In this document: piece by piece, positions 12,559 through 25,964 of the stretch | Layout: each line of letters opens with the position of its first letter | Numbering within the stretch: the stretch's first letter is position 1 | Origin: Pyrrhosoma nymphula | Taxonomy: Eukaryota; Arthropoda; Insecta; Odonata; Coenagrionidae | DNA: 64,000 nt | Direction: 5' to 3' | Assembly: GCA_963573305.1 (NCBI GenBank) | Contig: OY754332.1 | Coordinates: forward strand, 143,151,977-143,215,976 | Translations under genes and position numbers: made by a program | The notes under the pieces: model-generated | Told to the model about the DNA's origin: nothing | Seen by the model: only the letters and a program-made list of their open reading frames with translations | Databases searched by the model: none

Positions 12559-12944
12559 TTTATCCCCTCTCTCCTGGACTTATTTGAATTTTGTAAATAT
12601 CCGTGGAAGTCGTCACAGAGAAAATAAAATGTCTGCAAAAGCAAATGCATTCAAATCCACATCATATCTAACCTACCGATCACCTTCCGTAAGTATTTCA
12701 GGGATAAGCTGCCTGTTGTCTTACCTACGCAGTTTTTCTAAAGGAAAAAAGTTTATCCCCTCTCTCCTGGACTTATTTGAATTTTGTAAATATCCGTGGA
12801 AGTCGTCACAGAGAAAATAAAATGTCTGCAAAAGCAAATGCATTCAAATCCACATCATATCTAACCTACCGATCACCTTCCGTAAGTATTTCAGGGATAA
12901 GCTGCCTGTTGTCTTACCTACGCAGTTTTGCTAAAGGAAAAAAG
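12559..12944. repeat. 193-bp tandem duplication
   Basis: Two head-to-tail units, 12559-12751 and 12752-12944, period exactly 193 bp. By eye they differ at one site (GTTTTTCTAAAG against GTTTTGCTAAAG). The near identity points to a recent duplication or to an assembly artefact. The open frames it contains are duplicated with it and have no known similarity. Confidence 0.92.
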
Positions 12945-15439
12945 TTTGCCATTACCTGGTCTCGGTTGAGCCGTAGGAGAGAGTTCAATGGAATGTTTCA
13001 AATGCATGCAAGGTTTTTTAATGCGCCTCCGTTCTCGTCATGGCCAGCGCGAAACACGCTTGTGGCAGGGCGAGCGGCCGGGAATCCATCAGCGATTTGG
13101 GCGATCGGTCCATCATCACCTTACTGCGTTTGAATTTCCCTTTTGTCGTGGCCGAGACCTAAGAATAATATGTGCCATCAGAAATGAAAGTGAATTTCCC
13201 CCGAGAGCGATTGTGGCGACGCTTAGTTTATTGAGAAACTTTTTTCCCCCATAGTGCATGTTTTTTTACCTCAGGGGTGATTGGTACTATATCTTTTCCG
13301 TAACGTGCTTGAATAGCAAGTATCTTGTTTGTTGAATTACCAACGCGCAGTCAAACATCCGTAGAAGTTTACTTTTGTGTTTACGTTACGGCTTGGACAT
13401 ATATTGTTCAATATATGAATAATATTTGGAGGATTCTAATACCCTAGATACGGCTCTTAGCGTGTGCAATCAATTGAGTGAAAAATTGAAGGTTATTCGC
13501 ATGTTCGACTTTTTCGAATATAAGATTGGGTATTCGATTCGATTCGACGTATACGAGTATCCGAGCTTTCTGAATTTCGAAATTTGGGAGTACCCAGATA
13601 GGTATGTGCTAAGGAAGAAGAAGGAAGACTTTTGTATTTAAAGCTCAATAATGCGTTGGGTATAAATTCGCAAGTCTTATTAATTCCCGAAAAAATAAAA
13701 TCGAGTATTAACCGTAAGACGGAGTATTTTTAGCATGGGCGTAAGAATAGTATTTGAAATTGCGACCAGATATGTTTATGCGCACGTGCCTTTTTTAAAA
13801 ATTAGATAGTGAAGAACAATTAAGTTATTTTTTTTTTTAATGGTAAAACTTGCCAAATTTGGAAAAAATCAGCTGAACTTTAATGTTAAAGACGATACTG
13901 CAAAAGACATGCTATGAAGACATAAAATGCCATCCGACATTGCGTGATACCCTTCTGAGTGATAAGGCCGGCATTGGATTAGAAATATTGGGAATTTAGT
14001 GGTGATGGATAATCGAATATGTCTGGTATGTCGAATATTTGTATCCATCTGGTATTCACGCGGGTTGGTAGTTCAAATACGTGAGCATTCGAGCGGTTGA
14101 TTTTTAGCCTACGACATTAGCGAGCTTGAATATTTGCAAATGCAGGATTTCGATGAACAGTCATAGCCTTAGTGTACGTGTTATAGCTATCATTCCATCA
14201 GTCTTTTATTTTCCCACCTTGGGAACGTTGCTCTTGAGTTTTTATTGATTGGTCACCATCAGTGCTTCTATCCCAGATGTGTCCCACTGTATCCCTCAAA
14301 TGTTTCTTTACCCAGTGCTAGTCTTATGCAGTCCTAATACTTCGGCTTACCTCCTTATACATTTCTTTGTTCCTATTGAATCCTCCAAAAGTTGCCTTTG
14401 GAATTAGGAATTCTTGATACTGTCATGGTCAGCGTATGAGTCCGCCAATTTGTCACTTTTTCCCAAGAACGTCTGCAGGCGTGCGTGTGCTCAGCCGCGA
14501 AACCGTGAATAAGCCGTTTTTTGAAAACCGCAAAAAAACTTAATTCGTCGCGTATTTCGCGTGTAAACTTTTAGTTTATTTGGTGGCATCGACTATTCAG
14601 TTAGATTTGAAGATGGTACTAAGGTCAAATTTAATTCACCCTGGGTTCTAGTCTGGGCGGTCTATTGCGAATTTTATGCTATGTGCTGTGTCTAACCCTT
14701 TAGTTATGCTCCTGCCGACTTCTTTTTACATTTTCTCAGCGGTGAAACCTTGCGACTCCAGGATATCAAAACCCCCACCGAACAAATATTTCACGGCGTA
14801 TGTAGCAACAATCTACCGTTTCTGACTTCTTCATTTCTGCCGGTACGAGGCGTCATTGTATTGACTGAAAGAGTCAGAACTGCGTGCAGAGAATTTTTTT
14901 ACTTTGCGTTTCTTCTGACTTTTGCAGTAGGCATATTCATGAGCGACGTGAGCTAGCCGTAACGCGGCATCTCAGTCGATTGCTTCGTCGGATATTTTTA
15001 ACGGGAGGAAATCATTTAGCGCTACCTTACGCTGATGACTTTCGCCACTACTGGCTTTCCGGGATGTCTTTTAGCTCAATTGCACTTCAAAGCACCGAAT
15101 CTAATAAAGTTAGCGCAGGGTGACCACTTGCACGGGAAAACCGGGAATGTATATGAGATCTGCCCATACAAGCGACAGTATCGGATTGGCCTCGATGTGT
15201 ATCGTGTCAGCTCAGGTGTCAACTTTTTAGATGCTCTGTGTCCCTGGCCAATAGTGTGTCACGCTCCACTCGCGGGCCGCGGTCGCCAGGGTTTATCTCA
15301 CTTTTTAAATCCAAATTGACTCAATCATTCGAACGGTAGCCGATAGAATATCGAAGATTCGGGTGAAAACAAAGAAAAATAATCGGCAGAGAGTTAAAGA
15401 ATGTGTATCATGGTTCGGACGATTCGTTCGACTGCGACG
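12945..15439. other. No gene seen
   Basis: Several open frames of 70-120 codons without recognisable domains, start context or codon bias. A weak repeated ATTCGA character is visible at 13510-13560. I see no supported feature. Confidence 0.4.
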
Positions 15440-15565
15440 TTGGTAAGGAATTCTAGCCCAGAAACGAACTGTTCGAATCCAGTCCCGATACGCAATCCCC
15501 ACCTCCCGGCAACCCAAAGGTCGCGGGCTCGAATTCCTCTGGGAATAATGGATTTTGTGTACCTC
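15440..15565 (+). repeat. Two tRNA-like SINE fragments
   Basis: A B-box-like CTGTTCGAATCCAGTCCC (15468-15485) is followed by a second tract CAACCCAAAGGTCGCGGG (15511-15528) with CTCGAATTC directly after. The second matches the SINE at 37555-37665 almost word for word across the CAACCCAAAGGTCGCGGG block. Both are decayed. Confidence 0.5.
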
Positions 15566-16981
15566 TTTGCATTGAGGTCTCGACCGCGTGATATAACCTT
15601 AGCAATGGAAGCATCTAAAACCTAAATCAACTGCTTAAAGACTCCTCAATAGTGATTTTACGAGCTACTTTATTGTCTCTAATCATGTCACTGTTGAGGG
15701 CACCTGGTTGCCTCTGCTTTCCATGCGTTTGCTTAGCATTGACTTTTTCGTGCGTCACCCTTTGTGTTTCTTTCATTTCATGCCATCCTGCATTCGAAAA
15801 CGGTGAACGATGCCACGGTGGTGATATTATCTCTATTTTTTACCATGTTTTCGGGGCCCCTTCAGTTATATGCGTGAGCAGATGTAACTTCAAAATAGTG
15901 TCCTGTGAGAATGGTGAGTTGCGCGAACTCATTCCCGTTGTTTTTCTGATCATTCGGTCACGCAATATTCAGTCGTGTGCACATGTACATTTAAAAATGG
16001 ACAAAATTTGTTTTTCATCATTATTTATTGTTGCAATGTCAACTACGCGAGCTTCGCCACAGCGTGTCACAATCATATTCGCCGCGGCGCACAGTGGGCT
16101 GAAATCGAAAAAAGCTGCCCAAAAGTCAAAAAGTGATTTTTTCAAGCCAGGAAGCTGAAACCTTGCATAAATATTTTCTAAAAACCTGTGCATGCGATGA
16201 CGTAAAGCATTTTCCTTCGTACTCTACAATTAACAATTTGCATGAGGACAACGTTGCACAAATTTCGCAAAAACGGTCTACACTCAATTTTCTCACGAAA
16301 TCTTTAAAATCAAGCTCTTGCTAAGCCTTTATTGGTAAAGAATTGGAATAAAAAGTGATGCAGTAAAATGAAACGGTTTGTCCTCTTTGTTTTAATGTAA
16401 TCTACTTACTTTTTGTCATTATTTACCATAGATATTGAACAAAATGGCGGACCCTCATTTTTGGTCATTTTTTAAAATACATGCAGAGAAATAGTTATTT
16501 GCATCGCCGAGCATCGCGAAGTAACTTATATGGGAAAATTCTACAAAGCTTCTACAGTGCGAATCCCATGAGTTATGCTGCGACCGTTTGCGACGCCGAA
16601 TTTCGCAGTTTTTCGATCGCGCGGTCGAGTCTAGTCCAACCATCCTGCAACGGGTAAGGTGGCCCGGCATGTGTGTGGCATGGATTGTAGCCGCATCCAC
16701 TCCGCTATGGAGATTTTCGAGATGCGAACATTGAAAAGAGCTTCCATCTATTATATTTTGGAGAATTCGCAGAAAAAACATTACGCGAAATTACGCGGAA
16801 AAAAAGAATTAGATAACGGGTGCATGAATAGTTCACATAAGTCACTAACTATTTTATTACACTGCAAATCATTTGAAATGTTTTGTGAGTTTTCTCGACG
16901 ACAGCTACTCCCTATAATCCTTACTATTATCTAATTGAAAAGAAAAACTTTGTTAGTTCCACATAAATAGATTTTATTGAC
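15566..16981. other. No gene seen
   Basis: A 168-codon open frame at 15652-16158 starts with GTG and has hydrophobic stretches but no recognisable domain, so I do not call it a gene. No repeat structure I can support. Confidence 0.4.
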
Positions 16982-17015
16982 GACCTAGGTTTCGTCGCTG
17001 AGCGACATCATCAGG
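16982..17015 (-). ncRNA. Hammerhead-ribozyme-like motif
   Basis: Minus strand, 17015 to 16982: CTGATGA, then a helix-II hairpin GTCGC-TCA-GCGAC, then GAAAC followed by CTAGGTC. The core order CUGANGA / helix II / GAAA / GUC is complete. The ACCTAGGT around the helix III position is palindromic, as in dimer-forming hammerheads with a minimal helix III. A partial second copy of the GAGCGACATCATCA block sits at 17022-17035. I cannot compute folding or activity. Confidence 0.55.
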
Positions 17016-17035
17016 TTTTTCTGAGCGACATCATC

Positions 17036-17400
17036 ATAACGTGGTTTTTAAAAATAATATTTTATATAAATAATTATTTTCTGCTTTTTAGTCTTGAGTT
17101 ATTATATTTGAAATAGAAAATTGTTATACCGATCAACCTAAAATATATCAATTTGTTTAATTGTTATTTTCCTGAAAATTAAATTAAAGAATCAAGCAAA
17201 ATAATGTAATAAGATTTTTATATCAATATTACAACTTATTGTGTATTTATTATTATATTATATTGTAATATTATTACGTATTGCATTGTCATCCAGTTCT
17301 GAGCTATGTTTAAAGTTTCAAGTCTCTAGCTCATCTGGAAATTAGTTTAAAATCCATTGCAAACAGACAAGAACTCAACATAATAAAAACGTTTTAACAT
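17036..17400 (-). repeat. Dispersed repeat, uninterrupted copy
   Basis: Reverse-strand paralogue of 4735-6190 that lacks the Helitron. The junction, read in the plus-copy direction, is a continuous GTAATAATATTA where the other copy has the 1058-bp insert after GTAATAATA. The shared outer tract (AACGTTTTTATTATG side) lies at 17376-17392. Confidence 0.65.
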
Positions 17401-18644
17401 TGTTTTATGTCCTGATAAGTGGAGAAAAGGAGTTATTTCTCCCGCCGTCTGGGCGTACCCAGCGGTGTGCGAGATGCGTGGGGGTGAAGCTGTTGTGTGT
17501 TGGTTGTGGTAAATGGTTAATACCGTCATTTCTTCACTAGTCGCGGAAAGGGAAAGTGAATACATATTATACGACGCTACGTAGAATGAAATTTTAACCT
17601 GGCCTTTTATCACATTGTATTTCTCAACATAGTCTAGTATATGTCGGATATGATATTTCCTTGGGTGTTAAGATATATTGATGCATAGTGTATATATTGT
17701 CAATAGTTATTGATAATATTGTATTGACAATTTTCGTATCGGCCTATCCGATATTTAAATAAGTATTAGCATTTAGATTATATTGAAAAATGTGCAGTTT
17801 CATCAGTTTGATGTCACCGATTTTAATTGCTTTGATTTAGTGGTGATTTACTTGTTACAGTTGAAACTAGTATTTGACAATTTGATGTTGCTTGATGGTA
17901 CATACAGTGATGGATATGACATATATTGAAGCACAAAAAAGAGTTCAGGTGAACCTAGTTTGACTCTGAGAAATAATGGGCAATCATGTGAAAATGCTTT
18001 CCATCTTTAATATGTCTCGCAAAATATCGTAATAGAATTTCTTCAGCCCTGACATTTTCAAACTTGCGAAAATGAATGAGGCAAATTGGTGGCACGATAA
18101 TGAAGTTAATGCAGTAGGTAAAATTTGCTCGGAAAGATTTTTATTGCGTCTTGACATCCTGGTTAATTAGAGCAAATTTTCCCTTTGGCGGGCGTACATA
18201 GCCTTGTATGATCGGATTGACTAACGGTCGCTGTGGGAAGAAATTTTATCGCTTCGGTTGACGTTACCTATCATCTCTATGGCAACTTAGCACTTTTTGA
18301 TTTCACACCCGCGTAACACTGAGGAGTTTCAATCTCATTCAGTCTTCGAATTAGTCCGCCACGAAAAAATGCCTTTGACGGTTTGGATCGCACTGGGCCC
18401 CTCAAGGTGTGAATTGTGGTATGCCTGCACGGCGTCGTTAATTTAGACACTTCCGACGGTTGTTTGTTCAGGAACCGAATGGCACGCTGGGAAGAGCCGC
18501 CCAAATATATCTTGCGCTTAACAGTTTCTGAAAATGAAGTTCCAATAACAAGGAGTAAATAATTATTACTACTCCAGGTAAGCGTGATCCGACACACGGC
18601 ATGTGGCTCTGAAGGTCATCTGTGCTCATTGCAGGAGATGATAC
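17401..18644. other. No certain gene; one exon-like open frame
   Basis: The minus-strand open frame 18277-18597 (about 106 codons) has no domain I recognise. On that strand a pyrimidine-rich stretch ending TTCAG lies just before AAACTGTTAAG (about 18532), which could be a 3' splice site, so a host exon is possible but unproven. Confidence 0.3.
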
Positions 18645-19554
18645 TTAAGGCTGGGACACAATCAACGTTCAGGGGGATTCACATTCAAGCATTTCACGCG
18701 TCTCGCGCGTACAGTTTACGTGCGAAACGCACGAAAGGTCCACATTCAAGCGGAGGCAACGTCGTCGTACGCGTGAACTGCACATGGTGACACCTATTGG
18801 AGGATGAATGAAGTTGTAAAAATAAGTCGAGCCTCTGCGTGCGTGGACGCGCCGGGAGCGTGCGAGCAGCGAGGGGTGGTACGAGGAGAGCGACTAAACA
18901 AGTCTTTATTTCATTATGAGGACATGTAAATGCACGGTGGGCTTCGATCGACTTAAAATTAAAAGTGCTTGCACCGATGAAATCTTTTCAAATTTCATTT
19001 CTACGATGTCTCACGAATATTTTTATCCCCGAAAGAAAATAATTGGTAGAGCGATTTGTGAGAAAATTTATTTTTATTGTTTACATGGCATTTTTCCGTC
19101 AGAATGTTTCTGTGATGAAAATTCCACGTTCGGACTTACGTTCATGTATATTCAATTATGGTAATTTTATTATGCATTTCTAATGAAATTGAATTGGAAA
19201 TATAAATTAAATTGATTTTATCATCTCGAACCAATAGCACGAGTAATGATTTGGAGTCACTTAATGCATGAAAATTGTATCTTACTACCATTCTATGTTA
19301 TAACATACATATTGTTATTATATAATCTATACTATCATTATTCTGCAAGATAAAACAGCTTACTGTATAATAAATTATTGCTTTAGATCAAATTCAAATA
19401 ATGAATTTAGAAAAATAAAAATCCACTTCAGTAATAATTAACTTACCATTTATTCAAACATCAATAGCACTAATAGACATTAAAATGAGTGATTAAAAAG
19501 TATATTTACTAAAAACATGAAGCAGTCTTTCTGTTAATTCCGGATGGTTCTTAG

Positions 19555-20206
19555 AGATTTGATACTTAGATGATTTTCCCATATAAGTTTGAAATCAGCG
19601 TGGACAGATTCCATTGACTATTCACAGTAGAAACCAAGGCCTACTTGCATTTTGTCGCAAAAATCGGGTATATGTGAAAAAATACTGCGTGGACTTTAGG
19701 TGTTGCCGTTGTATTGAGCATAATAGAGGCTCTCTCTTTGTATGCAGCAATCTTATTTTTGAAGTTAGGATTGAAGTTTTTACCAAAGCAGACCATAACA
19801 TCATTTATAAAATTTTCAAATACAGTTACGTACATCAAGCTTCTCAAATTTTGACTTCTTGATCGCAGTAAATCAGGCTTTACTCATAGTGTTTTGTAAG
19901 GATTGCCGTTGAAAGTTGAACTCCCTTGAGGTATATTGCGAGTCACACTGCATGTTTCTGCCGACTGAAAAGAATCTAGCTCAAATTCATTCAGTAAATG
20001 TTTATGTAAATTGTTCGCGACACCTATCATTAAATGCAACTCTGGCGGAGGAACAATTTCGAGGAGAAGAAAAAAAAGGACTGCAGACTCTGTTTTTGTA
20101 AAATTTTGCGCCTGTTTTCTGCTCATACCGAAGACCATTGAATTTAATTTACTAACGTATAAGCTATCGTTCTGTAGGTATCGCAAGTACCTATTCAAAT
20201 TATCAT
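19555..20206 (-). pseudogene. Broken ORF of an uncharacterised mobile-element protein family
   Basis: The minus-strand frame 20198-19884 encodes a segment with PPPELHLMIGVANNLHKHL. After an in-frame TGA it continues (19847-19641) with a segment containing TPKVHAVFFHIYPIFATK. After a frameshift near 19640 the reading GLGFYCE-stop-SMESVHADFKLIW follows to about 19560. The order PPELHL / TPKVHAVFFH / GLGxxSEQ-like / ESVHADF is one I remember from uncharacterised proteins repeated in arthropod genomes, so I call it a mobile-element protein of unassigned family; I cannot name the catalytic domain. It lies inside the 31-bp TIR element, suggesting it was that element's own product. At least one nonsense codon pair and one frameshift make it inactive. 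Confidence 0.5.
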
Positions 20207-20865
20207 TGGTTTCGTAACACTAGCCACATGGGCAGTAACTGCTATGCGACATTATACCAACCAGAATGTAGGCCAATTTAAGATCGGTTGCGATAGTTGA
20301 TAATAAATAATGCCCGAAAAGTTGATAATATTTACTGCAGACCAGAAAGATACATTCCCATAATTTTCCTAAGAATTAGGTGCGAGATATTTTATCAATA
20401 TTTTATATAATAACTATCATTAATTTATAACCCGCCCGACCCTTAACCAATTATAATATATAAAACCACCCGAATCCTTAGAGCGTTTAGCGGAAATACT
20501 ATATTAAAATATCTTCTTATAATAGTTTTAGTCAAGATCTCCAAAACGCGTAGTTAAGCTGCATTTATGAGATAGTCCTTTTCCAACCAATGAAATACAT
20601 TTTCCGCAACAACTTTCAATAGAGCGTAATTGCATTTTATCTAAAAAAAATACGTTTCATTTGGAGAAGGAATGCACGTAATCGCACAGGGAATTACGAG
20701 GAAAAGAATGTTTCAAATATTACTCATCCAAAATTAACTAGGAATTAGTTCGAAAACTAAGGCAGAAAAATTTCCTTCATAAGAGTATTCACTAATTTTA
20801 AAATATATCGCTATAGTAGTGGCTAAATCAAATGTTTACGTTAAATATTGAGGGTAAAAAAATTT

Positions 20866-20940
20866 CCACCGATTGGGATTGAACCTACGACCATTGCTCT
20901 CGCAGTTAAGCGCCCTACCGACCGGTCTACCGTAGTCTTC
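20866..20940 (-). repeat. tRNA-like SINE head (minus strand)
   Basis: Read on the minus strand, an A-box-like GGTCGGTAGGGCGCTTAAC precedes a clean B box GGTTCAATCCC (20884-20874). Acceptor pairing is poor. It lies inside the inner TIR element. Confidence 0.45.
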
Positions 20941-22017
20941 AATTAAATTGTCGTAACATACCCTTTTCTATGAACCTCGGGTTATGGCCTGTGAATGTCG
21001 GTACCCACCTTGAGGAGTTTTTTGTTGTTATTTTGCTCATTGTTCACGTATTGAGGTTCTTATTTACACTAAAACAATTATTAATAGCTCGTATCTCATC
21101 CAACTTCACATTTTTGGCGGGCATTAACGGGAAAATCATTAATTATAATGAATACTGCGACGGTGTCCCGTTGTCGCCTGGGATGTTAATGCACGAAAGT
21201 TAGCCCATAAAATTCTCAATGTGCCAATAATACAACTATTATATATCAAGCACTGTAGCAATGATTAACAGAAATGGACAATTCATGTATGCATGCTAAT
21301 ATACCCCAGTGAATCTTATAAGTAAATACGAAATGACTCCATGTGTCCGCCATTTGTTTCACGCGTCCAGGCGCGTCGCGCGCGTAGAAAGTTGAGCAAA
21401 ATTCAACTTCGCTCGCACGTAGCCAGGCGAACGAAGCGAAGCACCTGATTGGCTGCGCGCGAAACGCTTCGCTTAGTACGCGTGAAATGCTTGAATGTGA
21501 ATCCCCCTTTAACGTGTGACGCGAGCCGTTGACGGGAATACGTGTAGAGATGGCTAACGGGAAAGTACCGGGGACGGACACAGCCAACGTGTCCCGGGAG
21601 TACGTGTACGTGAGAGATGGGCAACTTTCATCTCTCCACGTTTCCCGTACACGGAGAACCAATCAGGACCACAGAAGTCAGAAGGCACAAATTGAGAAAA
21701 TGGCGGACGTCCAGTCCATATTTAGCTTTTATTTGAAGCTTTCAAAATATTTCGCGAGTTTCTCCAGCCATCTTCTTAACCAAGAGTCAGTGCCACGCTG
21801 CTTAGTGTCTATAAATGCGTGAATACAAGATAAACGGTATTTTTGGCTCACAGTTTACCTTAAAATATCCCGAATTCGCCGTTGCGCTTACGACAGTCAA
21901 TTTTCACGGGAGGTGCACCGTGACGTCGATTGTGTCCGGTGGTTGAAATTTCCCGTCCCACGTAATACGGTTCACGGTTCCCGTCACACGCTAACGTTGA
22001 TTGTGTCCCAGCCTTTA

Positions 22018-23874
<1,857 letters not shown>

Positions 23875-23914
23875 ACCGACGTTTCGGCAGCGTACTCTGC
23901 TACCATCATCAGGG
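23875..23914 (-). ncRNA. Hammerhead-ribozyme motif, Penelope-like type
   Basis: Minus strand, 23914 to 23875: CCCTGATGA, helix II GGTAGC-AGAGTAC-GCTGCC (six pairs, one G-U), then GAAACGTC and GGTC. All conserved core blocks (CUGAUGA, GAAA, the GUC cleavage triplet) are present in order. Three pairs of helix I (ACC before the core, GGT after GUC) are visible. Hammerheads with a GAAACGUC minimal helix III are described in Penelope-like retroelements; assignment to that group is by analogy. Confidence 0.65.
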
Positions 23915-24721
23915 TGGTGTGTGAAGGTAAGGGTAACCCTGGAAGCCTTCATGCACTCTATTCACCGGGAAAGCCTGAAACCTATTATCACTTACTCGAG
24001 ATGTTTTGATCGTGCCTCTCCCAGGAAACTCGTAATCCACGTTGTGCACTAGGTTTGCTCACTTTTTTTGGATTGTTTCTCATCATTACGCTCTTTTTGT
24101 TACATTAGTACTCACGAAGCCATGGGAAGGTTGCAGTATGACATCTGAAAATGGGCCTTCAAGATTCAAGAGAAGATGATTCATACCGTCTTAAGTTGTA
24201 ACTCGTCCGGTGATTCTGCCATAGGAGTGATTTCCAGCCTCATTTTGAGGCGGATGCATACTACACGTGCATTAAGTTTGTCAACCATTTAAAATGAAAC
24301 CAATTATAACCTAATTTATTTAATGCGATGCAATTTTGATTCTAATGCTTTATGATCCCGATTTGTTTGGCATTCCGTCGGAATTCGCGCTAAGTTCACA
24401 TTTCCTAGCGTAAACACGTGGCGTTTATGAGGGGATGGATGGATGTTAGGGATTCCCTAGTTGTCGTGACGGGCGTAAGGCCACCGTAGCGGCCGCCAAG
24501 TCGTGTGTCGGGGACCCGATCTAGGGTAGGGCGATAAAAATCGAAAATAAGTGGTTGGAATTTGGAGAATGCGCACATGTTGCGTTTTGGCATCAAAAGT
24601 GTTATTTTACATTCTTTTTTGTGGGCGAAGAGCCCACGACCTGATAATTAAAGTGGCATATGCTTCCGAGTGTTAGCATTTGCTTCCTTCGAACAAATCT
24701 GCTGGAATATTATTATTTATA
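23915..24721. other. No gene seen
   Basis: No recognisable ORF or repeat structure. Confidence 0.4.
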
Positions 24722-25045
24722 TAGGATTGGTGTGGTGTGATAGCTAGAGTATTGGCTTCCAATACGGAGCGACTTGGTTCGAATTCCGGCAGTGGTGGTG
24801 TAATTTCAGTGTGAACCCGCCCCATCTTGTTTGTCATGCGGAGCGGACTTCATGAGTCCATCCGATGGGACGTAAACTGCGGATCTCCTGGCGCCCCTCG
24901 TCAATAGTAGGCTAATGCCGACGCTGGGTTTCCCTCCACCATTCCGTCATGCCCAATTAATACTGCTCTCACCACTTGACTCACCCACCTGGTGTTAACG
25001 GCGCCAATGACCGCAGTTGTCGGTCTTACCACCAAATAACCAACC
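24722..25045 (+). repeat. tRNA-derived SINE
   Basis: The tRNA-like head has an A-box-like TGTGATAGCTAGAGTATTGG (24736-24755) and a B box GGTTCGAATTC (24776-24786). The body follows through GATGGGACGTAAACTGCGG (24862-24880) and ends in a CCAACCAACC tract (about 25036-25046). The length of about 320 bp is in the SINE range. Confidence 0.6.
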
Positions 25046-25688
25046 AACCGTTATATTTAGCTTTTCAATGTCTTGTCTTAGCGATCAAAGTGTGTCTGCT
25101 TGTTTATGGCTTGTCAGTGAAAGATTTTTTCTAGATTTTTTTGAACAAACAGCGGAGGTATTTTATTAAGCCTATTTGGAGGCCGTAATTACGGAAACTT
25201 AGTTTTATGTTTTTTTTAATGTTTCATTTATTCTCTCCCATTAAAAGCTTTTGGGGCGATTGAAGGTATAAGCTAATTTTGTTAAGGCTAAAGCTAATAT
25301 GTTAAAACCTTGGGATATTACCTCTCCGATAAATAAAAAGGTTGGCTTAGGTCCAGGAGGGTTACCTAACAAAGTAAGAGTATTAGAGAATTCGAAGAAA
25401 TGGAAGTCAATGAAGCAGTGGGTAATAAATGAGAATTTATGATAGTGTCTGCGCAGATATACCTGAGGAGTTGCAGGAATAACGGAAGTGCGGCTTTACT
25501 TCTGTAAAATCACACCTTTTTGCCTTTCTCATTACGTTAAGCCAACACCCGTGTTGAACCCAATTATTTTTTCATGGCTTATCCCGCGTTTTATTCTAAT
25601 TCTTTCTCCCCAAGCGAGGTGTTAGGTGGAGGTGACTCATAAGTACTTGTTCTGACTTTCTAAAGGTGATTTCGTTTATATTTTACTT
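25046..25688. other. No gene seen
   Basis: AT-rich spacer, no recognisable coding or repeat signal. Confidence 0.4.
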
Positions 25689-25696
25689 GGTTCTAT

Positions 25697-25956
25697 CAGT
25701 GACGTAGCCAGGATTTTGGCTTGGGGGAGGGCTTAGTCTGAAGCCTGGGGGGTCCTCTTTGTACAATTTCATTCGTTATTGCAGTTTATGGCTACTTTTT
25801 TAATAGAAAACTGCTTTGTTATTATCTTTTTCCCCTCTCAAACTCTTGTATTTTTCATCCAAAATAATGTCATGGCAAAACTTAACTAACAATATGGTTT
25901 TAAATTTCAGGGGGGGCTGAAGCCCTTCAAGCCCACCCCCCATTGCTACGTGCCTG
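25697..25956. mobile_element. hAT-type MITE, 260 bp
   Basis: Ends CAGTGACGTAGCCAGG (25697-25712) and, inverted, CAGGCACGTAGCAATG (25956-25941), sharing CAG..ACGTAGC. The flanks GGTTCTAT (25689-25696) and CGTTCTAT (25957-25964) match at 7 of 8, the 8-bp duplication size of hAT elements. The interior is G/C-run rich at both ends and has no ORF. Confidence 0.7.
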
Positions 25957-25964
25957 CGTTCTAT

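Larger units (their letters stand above)
18671..21508. mobile_element. TIR element with 31-bp perfect TIRs (inner)
   Basis: Perfect 31-bp inverted repeats at 18671-18701 and 21478-21508 (starting AGGGGGATTCACATTCAAGC). It is inserted in the left end of the outer element just after its AACGTT. The flanks are TTC and TTA, which fits an original TTA duplication with one later substitution. Length is 2838 bp. It contains the broken ORF at 19555-20206 and no DDE transposase that I can recognise. Confidence 0.75.
18648..22014. mobile_element. TIR element with TTA target duplication (outer, nested host)
   Basis: Perfect 22-bp terminal inverted repeats (18648-18669 and 21993-22014, beginning AGGCTGGGACACAATC) are flanked on both sides by TTA (18645-18647; 22015-22017). 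A 3-bp TWA duplication is typical of PIF/Harbinger-type transposition. Removing the inner element 18671-21508 leaves about 530 bp without coding capacity, that is, a MITE. Both halves of the outer element carry repeated ACGTGT/GACGGG words near the ends. Confidence 0.75.

Noticed and set aside
15652..16158. 168-codon plus-strand frame with hydrophobic stretches
   Set aside because: Starts with GTG, has no domain, no splice context and no codon signal; most likely chance.
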